In this document: positions 32,769 through 41,609 of the stretch, piece by piece | Layout: every line of letters starts with the position of its first letter | How positions within the stretch are numbered: position 1 is the first letter of the stretch | Assembly: GCF_003955715.1 (NCBI RefSeq) | Contig: NZ_CP034463.1 | Coordinates: 5,270,001 to 5,334,000 of the forward strand | Direction of reading: 5' to 3' | Source: Streptomyces aquilus | GTDB lineage: Bacteria > Actinomycetota > Actinomycetes > Streptomycetales > Streptomycetaceae | DNA: 64,000 bases | Notes under the pieces: model-generated | What the model saw: only the letters and a program-made list of their open reading frames with translations | What the model was told of the DNA's origin: nothing | Database searches by the model: none | Translations under genes and position numbers: made by a program

Positions 32769-33434
32769 CTACAACTCGGGCGCGCTCACACCCGTACGAG
32801 TGAGGGCGTCGACGACCGCGTCGACCACGGCCTCCACGTCGGGCACCCACGGGGAGGCCGAGCCGGGCAGCGGGGCGCGCTCCCAGCGGATGACGCCGTG
32901 GCCGGTCTCGGACGGGGGCAGGGCGAGGTAGCCGCCCTCGCCGTGGAACCGCAGCGAGCCGGGGACGAAGTCCTTGGCGTACAGCAGTTCGCCCAACTGC
33001 TCCATGGAGTACGGCTTGACGAGGATCGCCCAGCGATTGGGCGCGGCGACCACCGGTCCGAGGCGCATGCCCTGACGGTCCAGGGCGGTGAGCGCGCGGG
33101 CAGCCGCGAGGGCCGGCAAGGAGACCGCGCAGGGAGCCGTGCCTCCCGTGGCGAGGACGATCGGCGCGGCGGGCCGGTTGGTCCACCACCAGCGCACCAT
33201 GCGCTCGTCGGTGGTGGCCGCGAGGAGGCCGGGATCGAAGGGGTGCGCCCCGGGCACCGTGCACTCGGGGTCGGGACAGGAGCAGCGGGCCCGGCCCTGT
33301 GGGTCCGGCGCCGCGCCCGGGAGTACGGGCCACTGCCATTCCGTCGCGAAGGTCAGGGCCGCGCTGATCAACTCAGGCCCCCCGTCGTTCCGCTTGGACA
33401 GGAGCCTGCGTGCCTTTCCGAGGATCTCGCGCAT
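32769..33434 (-). CDS. Degenerate primase/polymerase-like protein
   Basis: 221 residues. The N-terminal LISAALTFATEWQWPVLPG and CSCPDPECTVPGAHPFDPG copy the opening of Prim-Pol domains, where a Cys/His knuckle precedes the catalytic core. MVRWWWTNRPAAPIVLATG matches the following helix. The acidic catalytic pair (hhDxD) and sGGxHhW motifs are missing: the corresponding stretch reads AVSLPALAAARAL. It is therefore probably non-catalytic. Streptomycetes carry many such paralogues of unknown role. Compare the intact relative at 25506-26411. Confidence 0.8.
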   Translation of the reverse strand: MREILGKARRLLSKRNDGGPELISAALTFATEWQWPVLPGAAPDPQGRARCSCPDPECTVPGAHPFDPGLLAATTDERMVRWWWTNRPAAPIVLATGGTAPCAVSLPALAAARALTALDRQGMRLGPVVAAPNRWAILVKPYSMEQLGELLYAKDFVPGSLRFHGEGGYLALPPSETGHGVIRWERAPLPGSASPWVPDVEAVVDAVVDALTRTGVSAPEL

Positions 33435-33927
33435 GAGCGCTCGTTCCTTTCCGTTGCACCGCTGGCAACACCGTGGGCCACATCACACCATGTGTCGATC
33501 ACTGCACTGTGCGTACCTGTTGGCGCATCACACCCCTGTCCGAGACAAGGGGAACCCCTATGGGCCGAACGTCGGCTGCGTCCGCGGCAGCCGGGCCCAC
33601 ACTGCATCTATCAAAAGCATGGGCGTGGCGTGGGGGTGGCGAAGTCTGGCGTTTTGCCGTCCCGCGTATTTCTCTTCGCCTCCGCCACGGGAGGATGGGG
33701 CTCGGTCGTCGGTGGCTAAGACGCCCGGGTCCGTCACCAGGTTCCGGGTGGCTGTCAACCACCCCTGGCCTTCTCCGAGTACGTACCCATCACGACCGCT
33801 GTGACGCTCTGTGGAGCAAGGCCAGTCGACCGCAATAAGGCGTTACCTGAGTCAGTTTCAAGCCAACTTCGCTTTTCGGCAAGGGGTACCCCGGTGACTC
33901 ACGGACACCAGGAATCCCGGCAGGACA
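33435..33927. other. 493-bp intergenic region
   Basis: Divergent promoter region of the Prim-Pol-like and PP2C genes. AAGGGGAACCCCT (33549-33561) is a small inverted repeat just before an ATG of a doubtful ORF to 33838. No RNA gene or mobile element is recognised. Confidence 0.45.
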
Positions 33928-35439
33928 ATGCTGGACATCCCCTCACGAGTGCGTGTACATGTGGAGACACTGCTAGCGGCGCAGAATGACATGGGGGTTT
34001 GCGATGCTTTTGAGCAATACGCACCGGTCGGAAAGCCGGACGCCATGAACGCCCCTCACCCTCCGAAAGTGGCCGGAATCGATTCAACGGTTCCCTCGCC
34101 CGCACACACTGTCGCGCCCGCGCCCGTAGCCCCGGACACCTCACCGGCCTCTCCACCGGGCGCTCCCGGAGCCCTGCTCCAGGACCGGCTCGCCGGCTGG
34201 GTCTCCGACCTCACGACCCTCCACGAGCTCACCGAGCGGCTGACCCGCACGGATTCCCTCGCGGAGGCACTGACCGAACTGCTGCGCGCCGGAGCCGCCC
34301 TGGTGGGCGCCCGGCGCGGTCTCGTCGTACTGGAACCCGGCGACGGACTCGGCCCCGACACCACCATCGGCCTCGGCCTCGCCCGCGCCGACCTCGGTCA
34401 CATCGAGACCGTGCCGCGCAGCGCCCTGTCCTACGGCCGCATCCTCGACGGACTCCCCGACGCCGACGGCGAGATCGCCGAACCCGACCTGTTCGCCGGG
34501 GACGGCCTCGACCCCCGCCACCGCGAGGTGGCCGCCCGCCTCGGCTACGCCGCGAGCTACGCGCTGCCCCTGTCGTCCGACACCGCGGGCCGCCTCGGCG
34601 CGGCCGTGTGGCTGTACGACGAACCGGCCGAGCCGAACGAGCGCCAGCGCCACCTCGTCGGCCTGTACGCCCGCTACGCCACCGAGCACCTGGCGCGCGT
34701 CGTCGAGGTCGAGCGCACGCGCGCGTGCATGGCGACGATGGCCGAGGAGCTGCTGCCGTCCCGGCTCCCCCGCGTCGCCGGCGTCCAGCTCGCCGCCCGG
34801 CACCGCACCGGCCCGCGCGGCGGCGGCGACTGGTACGACGCGCTGCCGCTGCCGGATGCCGCACTCGGCCTCGCGGTCGGCTCGGTGACCGGCTCGGGCC
34901 CCAGCGCGGTCGCCGCGATGGGCCGGCTCAGAGCGTCGCTGCGGGCCTACGCCGTCATGGAGGGCGAGGACCCGGTCGCGGTCCTGTCCGACCTGGAGCT
35001 GCTGCTGCGCCTGACCGAGCCCGCCCGTTCGGCCACCGCCCTGTTCGCCTACTGCGAGCCCGCGCTGCGCAAGATCACGCTGGCCGGTGCCGGGCACTGC
35101 CCGCCGCTGCTGGTCGGTGAGCGGCGCACGGAGTTCGTGGAGACGTCCGTGTCGGCACCGCTCGGCATGCTCGCCTGCTGGGAGGCGCCCAGCGTGGAGC
35201 TGGTGGCCGAACCCGGAGAGACGGTTCTGCTCTACACCGACGGGCTGCTGCACCGTACCGGCGACGCCACCGACCGCGCCTTCGCGCGGCTGCACGCGGC
35301 CGCCGCCGGCGTACCGAAGGCGCTGCGGCACGACCCGGACGCGATCGCCGACCACGTGCTGCGCACGGTGCTGGCGGACGGGCTGGACGCGGCGGACTCC
35401 GACGAGGACGTCGTCCTGCTCGCCGCCCGGTTCGAGTAG
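33928..35439 (+). CDS. PP2C-type serine phosphatase with GAF-like domain (RsbU-like)
   Basis: 503 residues; GGCAGGACA precedes the ATG. A disordered Pro/Ala leader (about 40-80) is followed by a GAF-like sensor domain (about 85-270: LTERLTRTDSLAEALTELL and LGAAVWLYDEP) and a SpoIIE/RsbU phosphatase domain starting MAEELLPSRLPRVAGVQLAA. Metal motifs: GGGDWYDALPL (Asp), TGSGPSAVAAMGRL (the usual Asp-Gly is changed to Ser-Gly), LAGAGHCPPLL, LLYTDGLLHR and DSDEDVVLLAAR. It would dephosphorylate a STAS anti-anti-sigma protein, linking a small-molecule or redox signal to a sigma factor. Loss of one metal ligand (VTGSG for VxGHG) may lower activity. Confidence 0.88.
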   Translation: MLDIPSRVRVHVETLLAAQNDMGVCDAFEQYAPVGKPDAMNAPHPPKVAGIDSTVPSPAHTVAPAPVAPDTSPASPPGAPGALLQDRLAGWVSDLTTLHELTERLTRTDSLAEALTELLRAGAALVGARRGLVVLEPGDGLGPDTTIGLGLARADLGHIETVPRSALSYGRILDGLPDADGEIAEPDLFAGDGLDPRHREVAARLGYAASYALPLSSDTAGRLGAAVWLYDEPAEPNERQRHLVGLYARYATEHLARVVEVERTRACMATMAEELLPSRLPRVAGVQLAARHRTGPRGGGDWYDALPLPDAALGLAVGSVTGSGPSAVAAMGRLRASLRAYAVMEGEDPVAVLSDLELLLRLTEPARSATALFAYCEPALRKITLAGAGHCPPLLVGERRTEFVETSVSAPLGMLACWEAPSVELVAEPGETVLLYTDGLLHRTGDATDRAFARLHAAAAGVPKALRHDPDAIADHVLRTVLADGLDAADSDEDVVLLAARFE

Positions 35440-35549
35440 CGCCCCGTGTAACACCGGACAGCGGCGTGTAACAGGTCTTCCGGCCCTGGGCCCCCTTCCG
35501 TACGACCGTACGATGGACGGGGTCCAGTGCCGTATCGAGGAGGATGACC

Positions 35550-37010
35550 GTGGCCGACGAGCTCACACCGGAGACCCCGGAGACTGAGTCGGAAGAGCCC
35601 ATCAAGCAGCGGAAGAACGGCCTGTACCCGGGCGTCTCCGACGAGCTCGCCGAGAACATGAAGTCGGGCTGGGCCGACACCGAGCTGCACGACCTGGAGC
35701 CCATCGCCCAGGCCGCCGAGACCGCGGCCCGCCGTGCGGCGCTCTCCGCCCGTTTCCCGGGCGAGCGGCTGGTAATCCCCGCGGGCAACCTGAAGACCCG
35801 CTCCAACGACACCGAGTACGCCTTCCGGGCCTCCGTGGAGTACGCCTACCTCACCGGCAACCAGACCGAGGACGGCGTCCTCGTCCTGGAGCCGGTCGCC
35901 GACGGGCACAAGGCGACGATCTACCTGCTGCCGCGCTCCGACCGCGAGAACGGCGAGTTCTGGCTCTCCGGCCACGGCGAGCTGTGGGTGGGCCGCCGGC
36001 ACTCCCTCACCGAGGCGGAGAAGCTGTACGGCATCCCCGCCTCCGACGTCCGCGAGCTGGCCGACGCGCTGCGCGAGGCGACCGGCCCGGTCCGCGTCGT
36101 CCGCGGCTACGACGCCGGCATCGAGGCCGCGCTGACCGACAAGGTCACCGCCGAGCGCGACGAGGAGCTGCGGGTCTTCCTCTCCGAGGCGCGGCTGATC
36201 AAGGACGAGTTCGAGATCGGCGAGCTGCAGAAGGCCGTCGACTCGACGGTCCGCGGTTTCGAGGACGTCGTGAAGGTCCTCGACAAGGCCGAGGCGACCT
36301 CCGAGCGCTACATCGAGGGCACGTTCTTCCTCCGCGCGCGGGTCGAGGGCAACGACATCGGCTACGGCTCCATCTGCGCCGCCGGTCCGCACGCCTGCAC
36401 GCTGCACTGGGTGCGCAACGACGGACCGGTGCGCTCCGGTGACCTGCTGCTGCTGGACGCGGGCGTCGAGACGCACACGTACTACACCGCCGACGTCACG
36501 CGCACGCTGCCGATCAACGGCCGCTACAGCGAGATCCAGAAGAAGATCTACGACGCCGTGTACGACGCCCAGGAGGCCGGTATCGCGGCCGTGAAGCCGG
36601 GCGCGAAGTACCGGGACTTCCACGATGCCGCGCAGCGGGTGCTGACCGAGCGGCTCGTCGAGTGGGGGCTTGTCGAGGGGCCGGTGGAGCGGGTGCTGGA
36701 GCTCGGCCTCCAGCGGCGCTGGACGCTGCACGGGACCGGGCACATGCTCGGCATGGACGTCCACGACTGCGCTGCCGCGCGCGTGGAGTCGTACGTCGAC
36801 GGCACGCTGGAGCCGGGGATGGTGCTGACCGTCGAGCCCGGGCTGTACTTCCAGGCCGACGATCTGACCGTGCCCGAGGAGTACCGAGGCATTGGTGTGC
36901 GGATCGAGGACGACATTCTGGTGACCGCGGACGGCAACCGGAACATGTCCGATGGGCTGCCGCGGCGGTCTGATGAGGTCGAGAGCTGGATGGCTTCACT
37001 GAAGGGCTGA
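35550..37010 (+). CDS. pepP: Xaa-Pro aminopeptidase (aminopeptidase P, M24B)
   Basis: 486 residues. Removes N-terminal residues linked to proline. Creatinase-like N-terminal domain (about 50-200), then the pita-bread fold with dinuclear metal ligands: two Asp in LLLDAGVETHTYYTADVTRT, His in HGTGHMLGMDVHDC, Glu in TVEPGLYF and Glu in RIEDDILVT. GTG at 35550 lies six bases after AGGAGG; the ATG at 35544 sits directly on the ribosome site and is less likely. Cytoplasmic. Streptomyces usually has two aminopeptidase P genes. A strong terminator follows. Confidence 0.95.
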   Translation: MADELTPETPETESEEPIKQRKNGLYPGVSDELAENMKSGWADTELHDLEPIAQAAETAARRAALSARFPGERLVIPAGNLKTRSNDTEYAFRASVEYAYLTGNQTEDGVLVLEPVADGHKATIYLLPRSDRENGEFWLSGHGELWVGRRHSLTEAEKLYGIPASDVRELADALREATGPVRVVRGYDAGIEAALTDKVTAERDEELRVFLSEARLIKDEFEIGELQKAVDSTVRGFEDVVKVLDKAEATSERYIEGTFFLRARVEGNDIGYGSICAAGPHACTLHWVRNDGPVRSGDLLLLDAGVETHTYYTADVTRTLPINGRYSEIQKKIYDAVYDAQEAGIAAVKPGAKYRDFHDAAQRVLTERLVEWGLVEGPVERVLELGLQRRWTLHGTGHMLGMDVHDCAAARVESYVDGTLEPGMVLTVEPGLYFQADDLTVPEEYRGIGVRIEDDILVTADGNRNMSDGLPRRSDEVESWMASLKG

Positions 37011-37021
37011 CGGGTGTTTTG

Positions 37022-37053
37022 AAGGCCGGGTACCAGTGGGGTGCCCGGCCTTT
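37022..37053 (+). terminator. Intrinsic terminator after pepP
   Basis: Stem AAGGCCGGG/CCCGGCCTT with a further TACC/GGGT pairing and a following TTTTG, 12 nt after the stop. Confidence 0.85.
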
Positions 37054-37121
37054 TGTTGCGGTCTGCGGGTTGTGGGGGCTGGTCGCGCAGTTCCCCGCGC
37101 CCCTAGAAGCAGGGGGTTGCA

Positions 37122-38474
37122 GTGGACCTGCATGTTGAGCTCATCGCTTCCGAAGGGCGGCGTAACGGGATTGAGCGTGCCCTTCGCGATGCGGTGCGGG
37201 ACGGGCGGCTCGCGCCCGGGGCCCGGTTGCCTGCCACCCGGCGGCTGGCCGAGGAGCTCGGGGTGTCTCGGGGGACCGTCAAGGCTGCCTACGACCAACT
37301 GGTCGCCGAGGGGTATCTGACCGCTCGGCAGGGGTCGGGGACGCAGGTTGCCGCACTGCCCGCTGTCGAGACGGAGGTGCCGGGCGTCGCCTCACGCGCG
37401 CGTGCGCCTCGTTTTGATCTGCGGCCCGGGAGTCCTGATGTCGGGACCTTTCCCGCCGCCGCCTGGTTGCGAGCCTTGCGGCGGGCCATCGCCACGGCAC
37501 CCTCGCTCGCGTACGACTACGGCGATCCACGCGGGCGGATCGAGCTGCGAACTGCCTTGTCGGGATATCTGGGGCGGGCCCGCGGGGTCGTCGCGCCGCC
37601 GGAGCGGATCGTGATCACCTCGGGGTACGTCCAGGGGCTCGCTCTGCTCACGCGCGTGCTCGACGGGGGCGAGATCGCCATGGAGGACCCCGGGCTGGCC
37701 TTCCACCGGGAGGTGGTGCGCCGGGGCGGTGGCCGGGTCGTGCCAGTGCGGGTGGACGAGCAGGGTGCCTGCGCGGGGGAGCTGGGGGATGCGCGGGCGG
37801 TCGTGCTGACGCCGGCGCATCAGTATCCGACCGGGGTGACGCTCCATCCCTCGCGGCGGCGGGCGGTCACCGACTGGGCACGCGCGCGTGGCGGACTGAT
37901 CGTCGAGGACGACTACGACGGGGAGTTCCGGTACGACCGGCAGCCCGTCGGGGCGCTCCAGGGGATGGCTCCCGGTCAGGTGGTGTATCTGGGCACCGCG
38001 TCGAAGACCCTGGGGCCCGCGCTGCGGCTCGGGTGGATGGTGCTGCCGCCGCGTCTGGTCGACGCGGTCGCCGACGCCAAGCTGCACAGCGACCACCACA
38101 CCGAGACCCTCGGCCAGTTGGCGCTCGCCGAGCTCATCGACAGTCACGCCTACGACCGTCATGTGCGCGCCTGCCGGCTGCGGTACCGGCGGCGCCGGGA
38201 CCAGCTGCTGCACCGGCTCGGGACGCGGCGGGCGGTGCGCGGGATCGCGGCCGGGCTGCACGCGCTGGTGGAGGTCGCCGACGAGAAGGAGGCCCTGGCG
38301 CGGGCGGAGGCGGCCGGGGTCGCGGTGGGGCGGCTGGGCGATCACTGGCACACGCCGGACGGCGGGGAAGGGCGGACTCAGGGCCTGGTCGTCGGGTACG
38401 GGACGCCTCGCGAGCGGGTCTACCCGCAGGCCCTGGAGGCGCTGGGGCAGGCGCTCGACGGATTGGGCCACTGA
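37122..38474 (+). CDS. MocR-type (GntR-aminotransferase) transcriptional regulator
   Basis: 450 residues. The N-terminal GntR winged helix (IERALRDAVRDGRLAPGARLPATRRLAEELGVSRGTVKAAYDQL in consecutive stretches) is followed by an aminotransferase fold-type I domain. That domain has the PLP site: Asp in IVEDDYDGEFRYDR and the Schiff-base Lys in TASKTLGPALRLGW. This is the MocR/PdxR architecture; PdxR activates vitamin B6 synthesis and others control transport or GABA use. No pdx genes are nearby; the next gene encodes an MFS transporter 55 nt downstream, a plausible target. GTG 37122 has GGGGG five bases upstream. Confidence 0.94.
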   Translation: MDLHVELIASEGRRNGIERALRDAVRDGRLAPGARLPATRRLAEELGVSRGTVKAAYDQLVAEGYLTARQGSGTQVAALPAVETEVPGVASRARAPRFDLRPGSPDVGTFPAAAWLRALRRAIATAPSLAYDYGDPRGRIELRTALSGYLGRARGVVAPPERIVITSGYVQGLALLTRVLDGGEIAMEDPGLAFHREVVRRGGGRVVPVRVDEQGACAGELGDARAVVLTPAHQYPTGVTLHPSRRRAVTDWARARGGLIVEDDYDGEFRYDRQPVGALQGMAPGQVVYLGTASKTLGPALRLGWMVLPPRLVDAVADAKLHSDHHTETLGQLALAELIDSHAYDRHVRACRLRYRRRRDQLLHRLGTRRAVRGIAAGLHALVEVADEKEALARAEAAGVAVGRLGDHWHTPDGGEGRTQGLVVGYGTPRERVYPQALEALGQALDGLGH

Positions 38475-38529
38475 AAGGGGCGTCGATTGGGCCTGTCTGT
38501 CGGTCCAGTCGGCTTCTAACGTCGGTCAC

Positions 38530-39852
38530 ATGACGAACTCACTCGTCCCGCCCAGGGGTCCGCAACGCGTCCTCGCCGTCGCCCAGTTGACCAACGCCGT
38601 CGGTGACGGCGCCTTCCTCGTGACCTCGGCGCTCTACTTCACGTACGTCGTCGGACTCGCCCCCGCGCGCGTGGGGCTCGGGCTGACCCTCGCGTGGGCC
38701 CTCGGGGCGGTGGCGGGCGTGCCGCTGGGGCGGCTCGCGGACCGGCGCGGGGCGCGCGGGACGGCGGTGCTGCTGGCGGTGGTGGCGGGGCTCGCGGTCG
38801 CGGCGTTCCTGTTCGTGCGCGGGTTCGTGCCGTTCGTCATGGCCGCGTGCGTCTACGCCGCCGCGCAGTCGGGGCTGGCGGCGGCCCGGCAGACGCTGCT
38901 GGCGGGGCTGGTGCCCGCCGGGGAGCGGACGGGGCTGCTGGCGCATCTGCAGTCGGCTTTCAACGCCGGTCTGGCGGTGGGGGCCGGGCTGGGCGGGCTG
39001 GCGTTGCAGGCGGGGACGCGGGGGGCGTATCTCGGGGTGTTCGCGCTGGACGTGGTGAGCTTCGCGGTGTGTGCGGGGGTGCTGCTGCGGCTGCCTTCGG
39101 TGGCGCGGACGCCGGCGCCTCGTGCCGGTTCGCGGAAGCGGCAGCACGGCGGGCTCGGTGTCGTGCGCGACCGGCGCTATGTCGCCGTCACGCTCCTCAA
39201 CACCGTTCTGCTGCTGCGGATGCCGCTGCTGAGCCTCGCGCTGCCGCTGTGGATCGCCGAGCGGACCGACGCACCGGCGTGGCTGGTCTCCGCGCTGTTC
39301 GTGCTCAACACCGGGGCCGTGATGCTGTTCCAGGTGCGCATGGCACGCGGGGTCACGGGGCCGGCGTCGGCCACGCGCGCGGTGCGGCGGTCGGGGTGGG
39401 TCATGCTGGCGGCGTGCGGGGTGTTCGCGCTCTCGGCGGGCGGCTCGGCGTGGCCGGCCGCCGGGGCGCTGGTCGTCGGGGCGGTGTTGCAGGTCGTCGC
39501 GGAGATGGGGCAGTCCGCCGGGTCCTGGCAGCTCTCCTTCGACCTGGCGCCGGCCGACCGGGTCGGCGAGTACCAGGGCTTCTTCGGCACCGGGGTGACG
39601 GTGGCACGGACACTGGGGCCGCTCGTGCTGACGACGCTGCTGCTCGGGTGGGGCACCGCCGGGTGGCTGCTGCTGGGAGGGGCGACGCTCGTGGCGTCGT
39701 ACGCCATGGGACCAGTGGCGGGCCGCGGGGGCGCCGCCTCCCGGCCGGAGGCCGACCGGCAGCCGGGGGCCGACGAGCAGTTGGGGGCCGACGAGCAGCC
39801 GGACGGCGGCCCGGAGCCGCAGGCAGGTCCGCGGCCGGTGCTCGTGAACTGA
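38530..39852 (+). CDS. MFS transporter (12-helix)
   Basis: 440 residues with 12 predicted helices. Motif A is GRLADRRGARGTAVL in loop 2-3, with repeat halves split around residue 205 by RKRQHGG. The soluble C-terminal tail is Glu/Gln/Asp/Pro-rich with a short repeat (GADEQLGADEQPDGG). It resembles uncharacterised actinobacterial exporters. It follows the MocR gene on the same strand and may be controlled by it. ATG 38530 is the only start before the first helix; the ribosome site is weak. Confidence 0.9.
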   Translation: MTNSLVPPRGPQRVLAVAQLTNAVGDGAFLVTSALYFTYVVGLAPARVGLGLTLAWALGAVAGVPLGRLADRRGARGTAVLLAVVAGLAVAAFLFVRGFVPFVMAACVYAAAQSGLAAARQTLLAGLVPAGERTGLLAHLQSAFNAGLAVGAGLGGLALQAGTRGAYLGVFALDVVSFAVCAGVLLRLPSVARTPAPRAGSRKRQHGGLGVVRDRRYVAVTLLNTVLLLRMPLLSLALPLWIAERTDAPAWLVSALFVLNTGAVMLFQVRMARGVTGPASATRAVRRSGWVMLAACGVFALSAGGSAWPAAGALVVGAVLQVVAEMGQSAGSWQLSFDLAPADRVGEYQGFFGTGVTVARTLGPLVLTTLLLGWGTAGWLLLGGATLVASYAMGPVAGRGGAASRPEADRQPGADEQLGADEQPDGGPEPQAGPRPVLVN

Positions 39853-39889
39853 CGGGTCGCCCGGCGCGAGTCCGAGCGGCCGCCCGGTG

Positions 39890-40753
39890 TCAGGCCGTCC
39901 GGGCCGGCGAACCGGCCTGTAGCGGCAGCGAGTCACCGGCCCGTAGCGGCAACGAGTCCAGGAACAGCGCCCCCGCCAGCAGCCCCGCGCTGCCGCGGGG
40001 GCTCCACGCGCGGGTGCGCAGGTCCTCGTCGAAGCGGGCGAGGGCCGTGGCGCCCGCCGTCGTGGACGTGCCGCCCGCTTCCAGGACCCCGCGGGCGCCC
40101 GCCTGGACGTGGCGCAGGCCGAGCGGGCCCGCGGTGTAGAGGAGTTCGGTGTCCTGGAGGGTGGACATCACGGTGAGCAGGGCGTCCAGCCGGGCCTGCG
40201 CCTCCGTGGCGCCGGCCTTGCGCGCGGCGGCGAGCGCGTCCAACGCCCGCCGTACGTGCGGGAATCCGGCCCGCGCCTCGCCACGCGCCCCGGCGGCACC
40301 GTACTTCGCCGACACCGACGAGCCGCGCGACGGCCGCCGCGGGGCCCGCTTGTCGGGATGCCGGGCGATGCGCTTGGCGGTCGCGGCGACCTCCCAGCCC
40401 GTCGTCCCCGGATTCAGGGCGGCCGCGGCGACCAGCAGGCCGAGCGCCCACAGGGCACCCCGGTGGCCGCCGCCGGCGAGGCCCACCGAGTGCTCGGTGC
40501 AGCGGCCGATCGCGCCGAGTTCCGTACGGAGCCCGGGAGTCGGCTCGCCGGTGCGGCGGGCCGCGGCGGCCATCGCGGCGAGGCCGGGTACGAGCGCCTT
40601 CGCCGACCAGCGCAGAGCGCAGTGGTCCACGCGCGTGGTGCGGGCGTCCAGGTCGCGCGGGTCGGGCAGCCCGGGCTTGGGGGCCAGGGCCAGTTGCCCG
40701 GTCAGCGCGGTCACGGCGGCATGCGCCAGCGCTTCGTCCTCGCGGCTGCTCAT
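39890..40753 (-). CDS. CitG/MdcB-like (triphosphoribosyl-dephospho-CoA synthase family) protein
   Basis: 287 residues. Conserved family blocks appear in order: ALAPKPGLPDPRDLDA (for TPKPGLVDxxxxGAH), GGHRGALWALGLL (for NTHKGAIFSLG), GARGEARAGFPHVRRAL, and TLQDTELLYTAGPLGL. CitG/MdcB make the prosthetic-group precursor of citrate lyase or malonate decarboxylase acyl carrier proteins. No such enzyme genes lie in the window, and several motif residues are changed (VD to PD, NTHK to GGHR), so the activity may differ. The C-terminus contains a short duplication (DSLPLRAGDSLPLQAG). Confidence 0.8.
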   Translation of the reverse strand: MSSREDEALAHAAVTALTGQLALAPKPGLPDPRDLDARTTRVDHCALRWSAKALVPGLAAMAAAARRTGEPTPGLRTELGAIGRCTEHSVGLAGGGHRGALWALGLLVAAAALNPGTTGWEVAATAKRIARHPDKRAPRRPSRGSSVSAKYGAAGARGEARAGFPHVRRALDALAAARKAGATEAQARLDALLTVMSTLQDTELLYTAGPLGLRHVQAGARGVLEAGGTSTTAGATALARFDEDLRTRAWSPRGSAGLLAGALFLDSLPLRAGDSLPLQAGSPARTA

Positions 40754-40842
40754 GGCCGTACCTTACGAGGACGCCGGGGCACAGGCAGTGGCGCTTTCGG
40801 AGCCGTCATGACCGGGAAGGTAGGGGCGCTGTCCGTCAGGGG

Positions 40843-40862
40843 GTTCTCAGGAGGCTGAGAAC
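40843..40862 (-). terminator. Hairpin downstream of the anti-sigma-like ATPase gene
   Basis: GTTCTCAG-GAGG-CTGAGAAC, 66 nt beyond the stop at 40928 on the minus strand. Weak as a terminator because the loop is short and no T tract follows. Confidence 0.35.
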
Positions 40863-40890
40863 GGACTGTGAATGCCGAGGAAGCCGCGCT

Positions 40891-40936
40891 TCTCCGGCAC
40901 AGCCCTAGACCGCTCTCCGGCACAGCCCTAGACCGC
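40891..40936. repeat. Exact 23-bp tandem duplication across a stop codon
   Basis: TCTCCGGCACAGCCCTAGACCGC occurs twice in a row (40891-40913, 40914-40936). The second copy holds the last codons and TAG of the minus-strand gene, so the first copy is a duplicated gene end. Confidence 0.9.
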
Positions 40937-41377
40937 CATGAGCGGAGCGTCCTTCTTCCACTTGAGGATCTTGTCGAAGCTGACCACCGCACCGCCCCGG
41001 CCCGGCTTGTTGCCGATGTGGACGTGGTCGGCGAGTTCCTGGATCAGACACAGGCCGCGGCCGTGCTCCGCCTCGCCGGGCGCGCGGCGGACGACCGGTG
41101 CGGAGCGGAGGAAACCGGGGCCGGAGTCGGCGACCTCGATACGGCACTTCTCGCCGTCCAGGTACGCGGTGACGCGGTACGCCTCGGAGGTGCCGCCCTG
41201 CCCGGTGTCCCCGCCGTGCTCGACGGCGTTGGCGCAGGCCTCGCTGAGGGCGACCGAGAGGTCGTAGCAGACGTCGGGATCGACGCCCGCGGTCTCCATG
41301 GTGCCGAGCAGCAGGCGCCGGGCGAGCGGAACGCTCGCAGCCTCGCGCCGCAGATGGAGTGACCACCAGATGCTCAT
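40928..41377 (-). CDS. Anti-sigma-factor-like ATP-binding protein (RsbW type)
   Basis: 149 residues; GGGAGG lies seven bases before ATG 41377. Bergerat fold: LSVALSEACANAVEHGG (N box), IEVADSGPGF (G1) and EHGRGLCLIQELADHVHIG (G2/lid), all intact. Shorter and closer to RsbW than the relative at 30252-30803. No sigma or STAS partner lies beside it. The C-terminus KILKWKKDAPLMAV ends inside a 23-bp tandem duplication. Confidence 0.9.
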   Translation of the reverse strand: MSIWWSLHLRREAASVPLARRLLLGTMETAGVDPDVCYDLSVALSEACANAVEHGGDTGQGGTSEAYRVTAYLDGEKCRIEVADSGPGFLRSAPVVRRAPGEAEHGRGLCLIQELADHVHIGNKPGRGGAVVSFDKILKWKKDAPLMAV

Positions 41378-41609
41378 GCTCCAGCCTCCCGGCCGCGGCT
41401 CGACATACCGTTACGTATTGCCGCCCGTGCCCGGGTGTAAGCACACTGTCGACGTGATGCCGCCCATATGGGGGATGCGTAGGGGGCGTTGGATGGGGTA
41501 TGTGGGGCGGGTTCGCACCAGAAGGTGATCTTCCGGTCGTACGACTCGTACGTCATCTTGTGGACCTGCCGTACGGCGGCCGTAAAGCCAGTGCGATGAT
41601 GAGCCCGCC

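Noticed and set aside
33560..33838. Short ORF with AAGGGG before its ATG in the 493-bp gap
   Set aside because: Arg/Trp/Gly-rich product without domain, codon bias not convincing; left unannotated.
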